A stretch of DNA of 47,380 bases from Thiococcus pfennigii. Its GTDB lineage: Bacteria > Pseudomonadota > Gammaproteobacteria > Chromatiales > Chromatiaceae. The notes below the pieces were generated by a model. The model was not told where the DNA came from. It saw only the letters and a program-made list of their open reading frames with translations, and did no database searches. The position numbers and the translations under genes are program-made. The stretch is taken from assembly GCF_016583835.1 (NCBI RefSeq), contig NZ_NRRW01000029.1, forward strand, positions 1 through 47,380, given 5' to 3'. Positions 28,927-36,991 of this stretch are shown in pieces (the first letter of the stretch is position 1; each line of letters starts with the position of its first letter).

Positions 28927-31164
28927 ATGACGGACACGTCCGTACGGACCACCGCGGAGGCGATGGCCAATGATCCTGGCGCGGGTTTTCAACCGGTCGA
29001 GTCCCGGGTGCCGAAGGGCGAGACCCAGGACGACCGGCTGGCCCAGCTTTGCCATGACCTCCAGGTCCACCAGATCGAGCTGGAACAGCAAAACCAGGAG
29101 CTGCGGCAACTCCAGACGGTTCTGGAGGCCTCGCGCGAGCGCTACGCCGACCTCTATGATTTCGCGCCCGTCGGCTATCTCGTCCTGGATCACGCCTCCC
29201 GGATCCAGACCATCAACCTGACGGGCGCCACCCTGCTCGAGCGCTCGCGCGAGCGGCTCGTGGGTCGCTCGCTCAGTGGCCTGCTGCCCCGCGAGGACCG
29301 CCAGCGCCTGCGGGTCCATATCCTAACGACCCTCGCCACGCGGGGCCGCCGGACCGACGAGGTGCACCTGCGCGCCAAGGATGGCCGCGAGCGCATCCTG
29401 ATGCTGGAGAGCATCCCTGAGGGCGACGACCAGGGCGATCTGGTGCGCACCATCGTAACCGACATCACAGCGCATCGGGACGCCGAGCAGGAACGCCAGC
29501 GACTGATCAAGCTGGCGACCCAGGAACGGACCCGCCGGCGACTGATCGGCGGGCTCGAGCGCATCTCGACGCCGGCCGCGACGGGCGCGGCACCTGAGAC
29601 CCTGCTCGAGCGGACCCTCGAAGAGATCTCCGCGCTGTTCGGCGTCGATGGCGCCTTGCTCCTCTATCCCTGCGATCGAGCGGCAACGGCGCTGGAGGTG
29701 CGCGCCGAGACAGGCCACCCCGCGGCACCCGGGGAGGTAGCCACGACCGGCCCTTCCATCGCCTCTACGCCGGCGCTGGCCGCGCTGATGGAGCGGACCC
29801 TGCGGGACGGACCGGTGGTGACCCATCCCGGCGATCGGGTCGGCTGGCCGGCCGGCCAGCCCCTCGCGGCCTTTCCGCTGATCGCCGTCGCGGTGCGCCC
29901 GACCGTCGCTCCCCCCTGGCTCTTGGGTCTGCATTGGTCCGACACCGCCCGGATCTGGGACGACGAGGAGCAGGCCCTGTTGGCCGCCATCGCCGATCGT
30001 CTCGGCCAGATCCTGGACGGGCTCGCGACGCGTCAGGCCCTCGCCGAAAGCGAAGAAAGGTACCGGACCGCCTTCGAGCAAGCCGCCGTCGGGATCGCGC
30101 ACCTCGACCCGAGCGGCGGTTTTCTGCGGGCCAACCAACGGCTCTGCGCGATCCTCGATTATCCGGAAGCCGAGCTGCGGCAACGGACCTGTCACGGGCT
30201 GATCCATGCGCATGATGCCGGGGCCTTGGCGCACCATCTCGATCAGGCCAGGGATCGCCCCGCCGGGGCATCCGATCGGGCCATCGAGGTGCGATTCTTG
30301 ACCGGTGGGGGCGAGACCCGGTGGTGCCGCCTGACGACCAGCGCATTGCTCCACCAAGTCGGCCGCGCCCCCTATCTGATGGCGATCGTCGAGGACATCC
30401 AGGCCAACAAAGATCTGGAGCAGCGGCTCCTCGAGCACCGCAATGCCCTGGCCCGGCTTGGTCGTATCAACTGCGTGAGTGCGCTCGCCGCGGGCATCGC
30501 CCATGAGTTGAATCAACCGCTGATGGCGATCGGCGCCTTTGCCGGTGGCGCCTGCGAACGTCTGGACCGCGCACCCGACAACCAGACGGTGGCCCGCGAC
30601 GCCCTGATCCAGATCATCGGGCTGGCGGAGCGTGCCAGCCGTATCCTGAGACACCTGCGGGGTCTCGCGACCCAGCAACCACAGGAGCTGAGCGCCCTGG
30701 ACCTGAATCAGGTACTCACCTCGGCCATCGCGATGACCCGGGGGGAGGCACAAGAACAGGGCGTGTCGCTGATCCGTCTCGGCGATCCGGACCCACCCTC
30801 GGTCTTGGGCGATCCGATCCAGTTGGAACAGGTGCTGATCAACCTGCTGCTGAACGGTGTCGAAGCGATGGCCGGGACCCCGACCAGGCTCCGCCGGTTG
30901 CAGGTCCGGGTCAGCGTCACCGCGGCGGGGCACGTGCAGGTGGAGGTCTCGGATCGTGGCAGCGGACTGCCCACCGAGGGCATCGACCGGCTATTCGATC
31001 CCTTCTTCACGACCAAGGACGGCGGGACCGGGCTCGGGCTCTTCATCGGCCAGGCCATCGTCGCCGCCCACGGTGGACGCATGTGGGCGCGACCGCGGCG
31101 CGGGGGTGGCGCCGTCATCGGTTTCTCCCTGCCTGTGCACCGGGGGGGGGGGTGGAGCCGATGA
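28927..31164 (+). CDS. PAS-GAF-PAS sensor histidine kinase
   Basis: 745 residues from the ATG at 28927 (GAGGAGG upstream). Order: N-terminal helix/coiled coil (VHQIELEQQN, about 48-75), PAS (77-190), GAF-like (about 200-375), PAS (380-500), HisKA with phospho-His in AAGIAHELNQPL, and HATPase with NLLLNGVEAM, DRGSGL, FDPFFTTK and GGTGLGL. No membrane segment, so a cytoplasmic sensor. The N-terminal coil and PAS closely resemble those of the preceding GGDEF/EAL protein. The last codons run through an 11-G tract (31142-31152), and the TGA overlaps the regulator's ATG, so the pair is coupled. Confidence 0.94.
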   Translation: MTDTSVRTTAEAMANDPGAGFQPVESRVPKGETQDDRLAQLCHDLQVHQIELEQQNQELRQLQTVLEASRERYADLYDFAPVGYLVLDHASRIQTINLTGATLLERSRERLVGRSLSGLLPREDRQRLRVHILTTLATRGRRTDEVHLRAKDGRERILMLESIPEGDDQGDLVRTIVTDITAHRDAEQERQRLIKLATQERTRRRLIGGLERISTPAATGAAPETLLERTLEEISALFGVDGALLLYPCDRAATALEVRAETGHPAAPGEVATTGPSIASTPALAALMERTLRDGPVVTHPGDRVGWPAGQPLAAFPLIAVAVRPTVAPPWLLGLHWSDTARIWDDEEQALLAAIADRLGQILDGLATRQALAESEERYRTAFEQAAVGIAHLDPSGGFLRANQRLCAILDYPEAELRQRTCHGLIHAHDAGALAHHLDQARDRPAGASDRAIEVRFLTGGGETRWCRLTTSALLHQVGRAPYLMAIVEDIQANKDLEQRLLEHRNALARLGRINCVSALAAGIAHELNQPLMAIGAFAGGACERLDRAPDNQTVARDALIQIIGLAERASRILRHLRGLATQQPQELSALDLNQVLTSAIAMTRGEAQEQGVSLIRLGDPDPPSVLGDPIQLEQVLINLLLNGVEAMAGTPTRLRRLQVRVSVTAAGHVQVEVSDRGSGLPTEGIDRLFDPFFTTKDGGTGLGLFIGQAIVAAHGGRMWARPRRGGGAVIGFSLPVHRGGGWSR
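31142..31152 (+). repeat. 11-G homopolymer at the kinase/regulator junction
   Basis: Eleven consecutive G bases encode Arg-Gly-Gly-Gly near the kinase C-terminus and also form the purine-rich ribosome site region ahead of the regulator ATG. A change of one G would alter the kinase's last five residues and stop position. Confidence 0.85.
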
Positions 31165-31784
31165 CCATGGATGAACGTGCCACGGTGTTCATCGTCGATG
31201 ACGATCCCGATGTCCGGCGCTCGCTGTGCTGGCTATTCGAATCGCTTCAGTTACCGGTGGCGGCCTATGACAGCGCCCAGGCGTTCCTCGGGGACCTCGC
31301 GCCGGATCAGGCCGGCTGCCTGGTGCTGGATCTGCGGATGCCCGGGATGGACGGCCTGGCCCTGCTCGATGAGCTGCGCGCGCGTCACGCCTTCCTGCCG
31401 GTGATCATGGTCACCGGATACGGCACCGTGCCGACGGCGACCCGCGCGATGCGCAGCGGGGCCGTGGATTTCATCGAAAAACCGGTCAATCACCAGGACT
31501 TGCTGGAGCGGGTGCGTCAGGCCCTCGAACGAGATCGGCAAAACCGTGCGTTGTTCGGTCAACCGCAACGGACAGCGGCGTTGCTCGGGACCCTGACCGA
31601 GCGGGAACGGCAGGTGCTGGACCTGCTGGTGCAAGGCCTCTCCAACAAACAGATAGCCCGTACACTGAAAATCGTGGTGCGCACGGTCGAGACCCACCGC
31701 GCCAACCTGATGCGCAAGCTGGAGGCCAACTCCGTCTCGGCGCTGGTGCGCATGACCCTGCTGTCACGCAGTCGGGGCTATTGA
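31161..31784 (+). CDS. FixJ-type response regulator (receiver + LuxR HTH)
   Basis: 207 residues. The receiver domain has DDDP near residue 13, phospho-acceptor Asp57 in VLDLRMPGMDG, Thr in MVTGYG, and Lys107 in FIEKPV. A LuxR-type HTH follows (LTERERQVLDLLVQGLSNKQIARTL, then RTVETHRANLMRKL). It is the cognate partner of the upstream cytoplasmic PAS kinase, as in FixL/FixJ and TodT families. ATG 31161 overlaps the kinase stop. No obvious regulated gene is next to it; 240 bp later the next gene is convergent. Confidence 0.95.
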   Translation: MTMDERATVFIVDDDPDVRRSLCWLFESLQLPVAAYDSAQAFLGDLAPDQAGCLVLDLRMPGMDGLALLDELRARHAFLPVIMVTGYGTVPTATRAMRSGAVDFIEKPVNHQDLLERVRQALERDRQNRALFGQPQRTAALLGTLTERERQVLDLLVQGLSNKQIARTLKIVVRTVETHRANLMRKLEANSVSALVRMTLLSRSRGY

Positions 31785-31896
31785 CGAACCCCAAGCGGTC
31801 TTCCGTATCGCCCCCTACCCACATTTGGGGCGACGCCTTCTCATCATGTGCGTCGGATGCGAAGGAGGCGGCTCGGGACGGTGAGACACCGAAATA

Positions 31897-31930
31897 CGCG
31901 AAAGGCGCGAAAGGCGCGAAAGGCGCGAAA
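31897..31930. repeat. 9-bp tandem array CGCGAAAGG
   Basis: About 3.8 copies of CGCGAAAGG in the convergent intergenic region after the response regulator. It is one of three 9-bp tandem arrays in this part of the window. Confidence 0.8.
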
Positions 31931-32024
31931 CTCAGCCCCGCGGATACCCTGTTCACAGGGCAGGGCCTTGGGTAGTGGGCTGTGGTATGCCCTTGACCGA
32001 CATCAGGCAATGCGACTTTTGTCC

Positions 32025-33530
32025 CTATGGCCTGCGTTCTTTCATGGGCTTCTCTGGGTCTGGCGTATCGGGAGCCACAGGCAAGAGATTCTCGCCTTCC
32101 GTCAAGGGTCTCGACTCCCGTGCCTGCTCTTCGATGACGATCGATTCGCTGTATAGGCCCGCTTCCGCCTTTGTCGACACGACTTCGAGCTCTGGGTGCC
32201 GCGGCTCGGCGGGGGTTCGCTTGCCCGGCGCGCCACCCCGCGCGTCCGTCGATTTCTGGTCGAGCAAGGTGACGGGGATGCCTTGCGGGAAGACCACCTC
32301 CCGTGCCTCGTCGGGCATCGAGATGCCCTCGTTCTGAAAGGCGCGCTTCACCAGCCGGATGACCGACGAGCGGACCTTCAGCCAGCTGTGCTCGCGGCCG
32401 TTTAGCCAGAAGTAGACGCGCAGGTTGACTGTGGCGCTGCCGAGGCTGTCCGCCAAGACCGAGGGCTCAGGATCGTTCAGTACCGCGGGGTGGTCCGCCA
32501 GGACCTTGCGAGCAATCTCCTGGGCCTCGGCGATCGCAGCCTCGTAGCCGATGCCGACAACGAAGTCCGCGCGCCGGTTGGCGCTCGTCGTGAAGTTGCT
32601 GACGATCGTCTTATAAACGGTGGCGTTTGGGATCTGCGCGAGGTTGCCATCGAGGGTCATCAAGATGGTCGTGCGCATGTTGAGCTGCTGCACATACCCA
32701 GTCACGCCGGAGATCTCGACCAGGTCGCCCGTCTCGAACGGCCGCTGGATGCTAAGGAAGATGCTGGACAGGAAGTTCTCGGTGATGTCGCGGAATGCGA
32801 TACCAAGGATCAGGCCGATCAGACCGGTACCTCCGACCAGCGTCAATGCCAGTTGCGTCAGGCCCGAAACCCTCAGAATCAGATAGACGCCACAGAGGAC
32901 AACAAAACCTCCCGCCGCACGAGCGATCACATTCTGCAGAAGTTTGGTCGGAATCCTTCGGCGAAGCAAGGCGCGGACCCCTCGTGTCGCCAACAGGGCG
33001 ACCCCCACGGAGAGTGCCAAGATGAGCAATCCGAAAAGGACGAAAGGCATTGCACGGATGAAGTCGCGCCACAGTGCAGAGATCCCGCTGGATGCCTGGC
33101 GAAAATCCCAGGGCGACGGTTCCGAAACATCGAGCCGATTGGCCACGGCGACGACGTCCTGAGTATTGCGCGCGAGATCCCCAGCCCACTTTTTCAGCTC
33201 ATCGGAGTCCACCTGACCATTGAGAAAGACGACGCCTTCCTCGACCCTGACCTGCGGGTCGGTGAACCAATCGGTGGCGTTCAACACGGTCTGAAGTCGC
33301 TGGCGGATCTCTTCGTCTTGCGCGACGGGCGTGACGTCGACCTTGGCGGCGACCGGGGACAGCTCCTCCTTGTTGGGGGTGATCAGTTTCTGCGGCGTGC
33401 CTCCGTTGTCGACCGGTTCCTGCGCCACGACCGAGGAGATTACCGCGCAGCACAGGGATCCAAGCACTACCGCCCGCAGGCATGCCCTGACACCGAGACC
33501 GCGCCATCGTCGCACTCGAACGCCCTCCAT
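32025..33530 (-). CDS. MscS-family mechanosensitive channel with N-terminal BON domain
   Basis: About 500 residues. The signal peptide (AVVLGSLCCAVISSVVAQ) is followed by a periplasmic BON-like domain (EEIRQRLQTVLNATDWFTDPQVRVEEGVVFLNG). Three membrane helices follow (FVLFGLLILALSVGVALLA; VIARAAGGFVVLCGVYLILRV; LTLVGGTGLIGLILGIAF). The MscS beta core is RDITENFLSSIFLSIQRPFETGDLVEISGVTGYVQQLNMRTT. The C-terminal tail is long and polar. ATG 33530 is chosen because an ATG at 33566 lies inside the repeat element at 33545-33670. Likely osmotic-downshock role. Confidence 0.93.
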   Translation of the reverse strand: MEGVRVRRWRGLGVRACLRAVVLGSLCCAVISSVVAQEPVDNGGTPQKLITPNKEELSPVAAKVDVTPVAQDEEIRQRLQTVLNATDWFTDPQVRVEEGVVFLNGQVDSDELKKWAGDLARNTQDVVAVANRLDVSEPSPWDFRQASSGISALWRDFIRAMPFVLFGLLILALSVGVALLATRGVRALLRRRIPTKLLQNVIARAAGGFVVLCGVYLILRVSGLTQLALTLVGGTGLIGLILGIAFRDITENFLSSIFLSIQRPFETGDLVEISGVTGYVQQLNMRTTILMTLDGNLAQIPNATVYKTIVSNFTTSANRRADFVVGIGYEAAIAEAQEIARKVLADHPAVLNDPEPSVLADSLGSATVNLRVYFWLNGREHSWLKVRSSVIRLVKRAFQNEGISMPDEAREVVFPQGIPVTLLDQKSTDARGGAPGKRTPAEPRHPELEVVSTKAEAGLYSESIVIEEQARESRPLTEGENLLPVAPDTPDPEKPMKERRP

Positions 33531-33915
33531 TGGACGCGGTGAAGAGGAGAAGCGCACTGGTGACATCGATCAATGCTCTTTCTTCACTTTGCGCCTCTGC
33601 GTCTCTGCGCGAGCTTCTTCTATCAGTCCCTCTGCGCGAGCCTCTTCTTGCCAGGTCGCAACAGCGCGCGACATCATGTCGAGGCCGCACCCCGTCATAC
33701 CGAGATGCCGGACCCCATCATGGTGAGGGTTACCGCCGCGAAGCGTTGCCGCCGGTTGTTCACTTGTCCTCCAATCGGCCCTTAGGCAGTACACGGAAGA
33801 TCGGAGGCCACCGCGAGGTCGCGGTTACGGCGCGCATCCGGCGCCACACCGAACACATCGGGCCTCGAGATTGCGCGCCCAACCCAACTTGGTTCTCTAT
33901 TTCGCGGGCCTTGCC
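33531..33915. other. Repeat-filled intergenic region upstream of the MscS gene
   Basis: No gene. It contains a CTCTGCG-type repeat (33545-33670) and a reverse-orientation R2 palindromic repeat copy (about 33785-33918). Confidence 0.65.
33545..33670 (+). repeat. R3 dispersed repeat (CTTTGCGCCTCTGCG family), copy A
   Basis: Direct repeat of the segment at 45838-45940 (shared core GCGCACTGGTGACATCGA and CTTTGCGCCTCTGCGTCTCT). This copy has an internal duplication of CTCTGCGCGAGC. It overlaps the upstream edge of the MscS gene and may carry or disturb its promoter. Confidence 0.8.
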
Positions 33916-33918
33916 TTA
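33785..33918 (-). repeat. R2 palindromic repeat, reverse-orientation copy
   Basis: Reverse-complement relative of the 103-bp repeats at 43999 and 45281. It shares GTTACGGCGCGCATCC, GCGCGCCCAACCCAA, ACACGGAA at one end and CGCGAAATA (reverse) at the other. Its right end, GCCTTA, supplies the TAA stop of the CsbD gene. Confidence 0.65.
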
Positions 33919-34155
33919 GCCGTCCTTCTTGTCCTTCTTGTCCTTCTTGTCCTTCTTGTCCTTCTTGTCCTTCTTGTCCTTCTTGTCTTTCTTGATCTTT
34001 GCCTTGAAATCCCCAGCGCCCGCCTGGACCTTGCCGGCGTCCTGCTGGATCATTCCTTCCGCTGCCAACTCGTCATTTCCGGCGACATCGCCGACGACCG
34101 CTTTCACTTTGCCTTTGGCCTCTTCGCGCCGACCTTTGATTTGGTGTTCGTTCAT
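33916..34155 (-). CDS. CsbD-family stress protein with Lys-Lys-Asp repeat tail
   Basis: 79 residues. The N-terminal 50 match CsbD (MNEHQIKGRREEAKGKVKAV, then VGDVAGNDELAAEGMIQQDAGKVQ), a small hydrophilic protein induced in general stress in many bacteria. The C-terminus is a run of eight Lys-Lys-Asp units encoded by a 9-bp tandem array (33922-33993) and ends in Gly. Tails of a few lysines are common in relatives; this periodic one could vary by slipped-strand copying without frameshift. The stop lies at the edge of a palindromic repeat. Next to a Crp/Fnr-like gene. Confidence 0.92.
   Translation of the reverse strand: MNEHQIKGRREEAKGKVKAVVGDVAGNDELAAEGMIQQDAGKVQAGAGDFKAKIKKDKKDKKDKKDKKDKKDKKDKKDG
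33922..33993. repeat. 9-bp tandem array GTCCTTCTT (eight units)
   Basis: Seven identical GTCCTTCTT units and one GTCTTTCTT. Read on the minus strand they encode the (Lys-Lys-Asp)8 tail of the CsbD protein. Confidence 0.92.
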
Positions 34156-34361
34156 GGGTCTGTCCTATCAATGAACTGAGCCATCGCCCCAGCGCGGAAT
34201 GTGATTTCCCATCGCTGGGGGAACGATACGCGCGCGACGGATGGCGGTCGGTTCGCCAACGCACGGAGACGGGCCGTTGCTACCGGCACCCTGCGGGGCC
34301 GCCCGTGAACCGCAGCGTTCCGCGGATCATGGCGCTAGACGCCGCAGCGTATCGGTACGGA

Positions 34362-35195
34362 TCATTCGGCGATGACATTTGGCAGGAGGCGCTCGAACTC
34401 CTTCCTGACGACCTCGTAGCATTCGCATACGCGAGCCTCCAGACCCGATCGATCCAGCACCCGGATGTGGCCCCGGCTATAGTGGATCAAGCCGGCACGT
34501 TGCAATGCCCCGGCCGCCTCGGTGACGCCCTCGCGGCGCACCCCCAGCATATTGGCGATCAGTTCCTGGGTCATGTTCAGCTCGTCCGAGGGCAGCCGGT
34601 CGAGACTGAGCAGCAGCCAGCGGCAGAGTTGCTGGTCCACCGTATGATGCCGATTACAGACGGCGGTCTGCGCCATCTGCGTCAACATCGCGTGCGTGTA
34701 GCGCATCAACAGACGCTGCAGCGGCCCGGATCGGGCGACCTCCCGTTTGAATAGGTGTCCCTTCAGCCGGTAGGCCTGGCCTTCGCTCTGCACCACGGCC
34801 CGGTTCGGCATGGTGCCGCCGCCGAGGAACAGGGCAATGCCGATGAGGCCCTCGTTGCCAACCACGGCGATCTCGGCAGACGCGCCGTTTCTCGTAACGT
34901 GCAGCAGGGACACGATCGCGTCGGTCGGAAAGTACACATGAGACAAGGATTCGCCTGACTCGTACAGGGCCTGGCCAAGCGCCAAGGGGACCAGTTCGAG
35001 CAGTGGGAAGATCTGTCCCTGAGTGGCGTCGGGCAAGACGGCGAGTAGATGGTTCTGCCCTGGTGTCGGGGCGCGCAGTCGCAACCCTGTCCTGCGTGGG
35101 TCGGGCACGGCAATCGGGCGGGCACCTGAGCGATGCGGGGCCCCCGGACGGGGGACGCACGCTGGGCGGGCAATCGGGCTGGGCATGATGGACAT
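34362..35195 (-). CDS. Crp/Fnr-family transcription regulator, copy 1
   Basis: 277 residues from the ATG at 35195, which has GGAGG 5 bases upstream. An unconserved 45-residue Pro/Arg-rich lead precedes a cNMP-like beta-roll (NHLLAVLPDATQGQIFPLLELVPLALGQALYESGESLSHVYFPTDAIVSLL). A C-terminal winged helix follows (TQELIANMLGVRREGVTEAAGALQRAGLIHYSRGHIRVLD). No FNR-type iron-sulfur cysteine set. It ends with a conserved CEC motif (RVCECYEVV). Nearly identical in its C-terminal half to the gene at 41575-42324. Ligand unknown. Confidence 0.93.
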   Translation of the reverse strand: MSIMPSPIARPACVPRPGAPHRSGARPIAVPDPRRTGLRLRAPTPGQNHLLAVLPDATQGQIFPLLELVPLALGQALYESGESLSHVYFPTDAIVSLLHVTRNGASAEIAVVGNEGLIGIALFLGGGTMPNRAVVQSEGQAYRLKGHLFKREVARSGPLQRLLMRYTHAMLTQMAQTAVCNRHHTVDQQLCRWLLLSLDRLPSDELNMTQELIANMLGVRREGVTEAAGALQRAGLIHYSRGHIRVLDRSGLEARVCECYEVVRKEFERLLPNVIAE

Positions 35196-35655
35196 GGCCG
35201 CCTCCAAGATCATCGATTTAGAATTCAGTCAGGCCGATGGGTGCGGTCCGAAAGGGCTCGATTAGGAACCCTTTTCCCGACTTTGATGATTATCTTAGGA
35301 AGGCCGTCGAGGATTGGGTATTGTGGCGATCTGGGAGAGAGATCCGTCGAATTACGGAGCTAACAAACCTGCCTCGCCTGCGTCGTCGCACTCGACCACG
35401 CAGACTCCACCAACTTCGATGCGGGGACTTTAGGCAACTCCTGCGAGATAAAATGCCATGTCGGGTTAGCCCCTCGGGGCCTAACCCGACGGCCGGTCAC
35501 GCGGCGCCCGCCAAGGCCGATGCGCGGCTCGATGCGCGCCGTAACCCAACATCGCCCTGGTCTGCTATCTTCCGTGTGTTGCCTACGACGCCGAGCAGGA
35601 GCACAGGCCCTTCCGCAGGGAATCGCTCATGGCCGCCTCGGTCGAGATTCGATGA
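35196..35655. other. Intergenic region with palindromic repeats and a possible relic frame
   Basis: Holds an R1 palindrome (35460-35490) joined to an R2 half-copy (about 35519-35586). The tract is homologous to the repeat split by the MITE near 6.5 kb. A frame at 35237-35420 reading SIRNPFPDFDDYLRKAVED has protein-like composition but no start context and runs into repeat; it may be a gene fragment. Confidence 0.5.
35460..35586 (+). repeat. R1 palindrome plus R2 half-copy
   Basis: GTCGGGTTAGCCCC...GGGGCCTAACCCGAC (35460-35490) is followed by CGATGCGCGCCGTAACCCAAC and CTTCCGTGTGTTGCCTA, the right-hand half of R2. The left 60 bp align with 6503-6560, an uninterrupted version of the tract that received the MITE. 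Confidence 0.75.
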
Positions 35656-36855
35656 TCAGCCGAAGCCGCTGAGCTTCCGGGAGAACTGCTGCAGGGCGAT
35701 GACGCCGCTCGTCTCGGCTTGCTGGAGCCAGCTCTCCAACTGCTTGACCAGTTGCTCGCGCGAGGCGCTGGAGCGGCCCCATAGGGCGACCAACTCTTGG
35801 CGCATCGCGTAGAGGGTGCGCAGCAGCGGGCTGGCCGTGAGCGCCTTCTCGAGGATGACACGCTCCGTCCCGGGCAGATTCTCCGCGCCCCGCTGCAGCC
35901 CATTCTGGACCGCTCGCAGCGTCCTCTTCTCGCTCAACCCGAGTGCGGCACCCACGTGCCGCTCGCGGACCTCTTGCCGAGCCGTCGGCTCCAGGCTCCG
36001 AGCCAACCGGGCCAGCACGGCGTAGCGGTGCGTGACGATGGCCTGCAAGGTATCGGCGTCGCAGTGCCGCTTGGTCCGGTCGAAGCGCATCTTGGGCGCC
36101 ATCCGCCGGACCTTGGCGAGCCCAAGTGCCTCCAGGAGGCGGATATACAGCCAGCCAATGTCGACCTCCCACCACGCATTCGATAGCCTGGCCGAGGTGG
36201 CATAGGCATGGTGGTTGTTGTGCAGCTCCTCGCCGCCGACCAGGATGCCCCAGGGGACGATGTTCCTGGAGGCGTCGTTGGGCGCGAAGCGGCGGTAGCC
36301 CCAATAATGACCGAGGCCGTTGATGACCCCGGCGGCGAAGAATGGGATCCACAACATCTGGACCGCCCAGACCGTGAGCCCGATGGGACCGAACAGCACC
36401 AGATCGATCAGCAGCATGAGGGCGACGCCGAAGCGACTGTGCCGCGCATAGAGGTGGCGTTCGAGTGCATCGTTGGGCACGCCGTGCCCATAGTGCTCCA
36501 GCGTTTCCGCCACCGCGGCCTCGCGGCGATAGAGATCGACGCCGTCGAACAAGACCTTGTTAATCCCGTAGATCTGCGGGCTGTGCGGGTCTTCGGGGGT
36601 CTCGCATTTGGCATGATGCTTACGGTGGATAGAAACCCATTCGCGCGTGATGGTCCCCGTGGTGAGCCACAGCCAGGCGCGGAAGAAATGGCTGGCGATC
36701 GGGTGCAGATCCAGGGCATGGTGCGCCTGATGCCGGTGCAGGAAGATGGTGACGGAGGCGATGGTCACATGGGTCAAGCCCAGAGTGACCAAAACATACC
36801 CCCACCAAGGCAGTTCGATGAGACCAAGCGGCATGGGTGCGGACTCCAACGTCAT
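35656..36855 (-). CDS. Acyl-lipid/acyl-CoA desaturase
   Basis: 399 residues; membrane di-iron fatty-acid desaturase. All three histidine boxes are present: HRHQAHH (about residue 40), HRKHH (about 77) and HNNHH (about 215). Several hydrophobic helices surround them. The extra C-terminal region of about 140 residues (after KMRFDRTKRHCDAD) is helical and charged. This matches the longer class annotated as delta-9 acyl-CoA desaturase in proteobacteria. It introduces a double bond into membrane fatty acids and would alter fluidity. Located among envelope/stress genes. Confidence 0.94.
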   Translation of the reverse strand: MTLESAPMPLGLIELPWWGYVLVTLGLTHVTIASVTIFLHRHQAHHALDLHPIASHFFRAWLWLTTGTITREWVSIHRKHHAKCETPEDPHSPQIYGINKVLFDGVDLYRREAAVAETLEHYGHGVPNDALERHLYARHSRFGVALMLLIDLVLFGPIGLTVWAVQMLWIPFFAAGVINGLGHYWGYRRFAPNDASRNIVPWGILVGGEELHNNHHAYATSARLSNAWWEVDIGWLYIRLLEALGLAKVRRMAPKMRFDRTKRHCDADTLQAIVTHRYAVLARLARSLEPTARQEVRERHVGAALGLSEKRTLRAVQNGLQRGAENLPGTERVILEKALTASPLLRTLYAMRQELVALWGRSSASREQLVKQLESWLQQAETSGVIALQQFSRKLSGFG

Positions 36856-36920
36856 GATATAGCCATAGATTGGTCGCCGCGCCGACCGGCGTCAGTGCGG
36901 TGCCGCACAAAGCGATATGA

Positions 36921-36954
36921 AGTCCTTGAAGTCCTTGAAGTCCTTGAAGTCCTA
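36921..36954. repeat. 9-bp tandem array AGTCCTTGA
   Basis: Three complete units and a partial fourth, then looser GTCC copies to 36972. It lies in the divergent spacer between the desaturase and the four-helix-bundle gene, so variation in copy number could change promoter spacing for both. Confidence 0.88.
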
Positions 36955-36991
36955 ACTGTCCTTCCAGTCCTTTCTGCCAAGGAGCAACCTC

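Noticed and set aside
31897-36954. Possible CRISPR or direct-repeat arrays
   Set aside because: Units are 9 bp and contiguous, without spacers.
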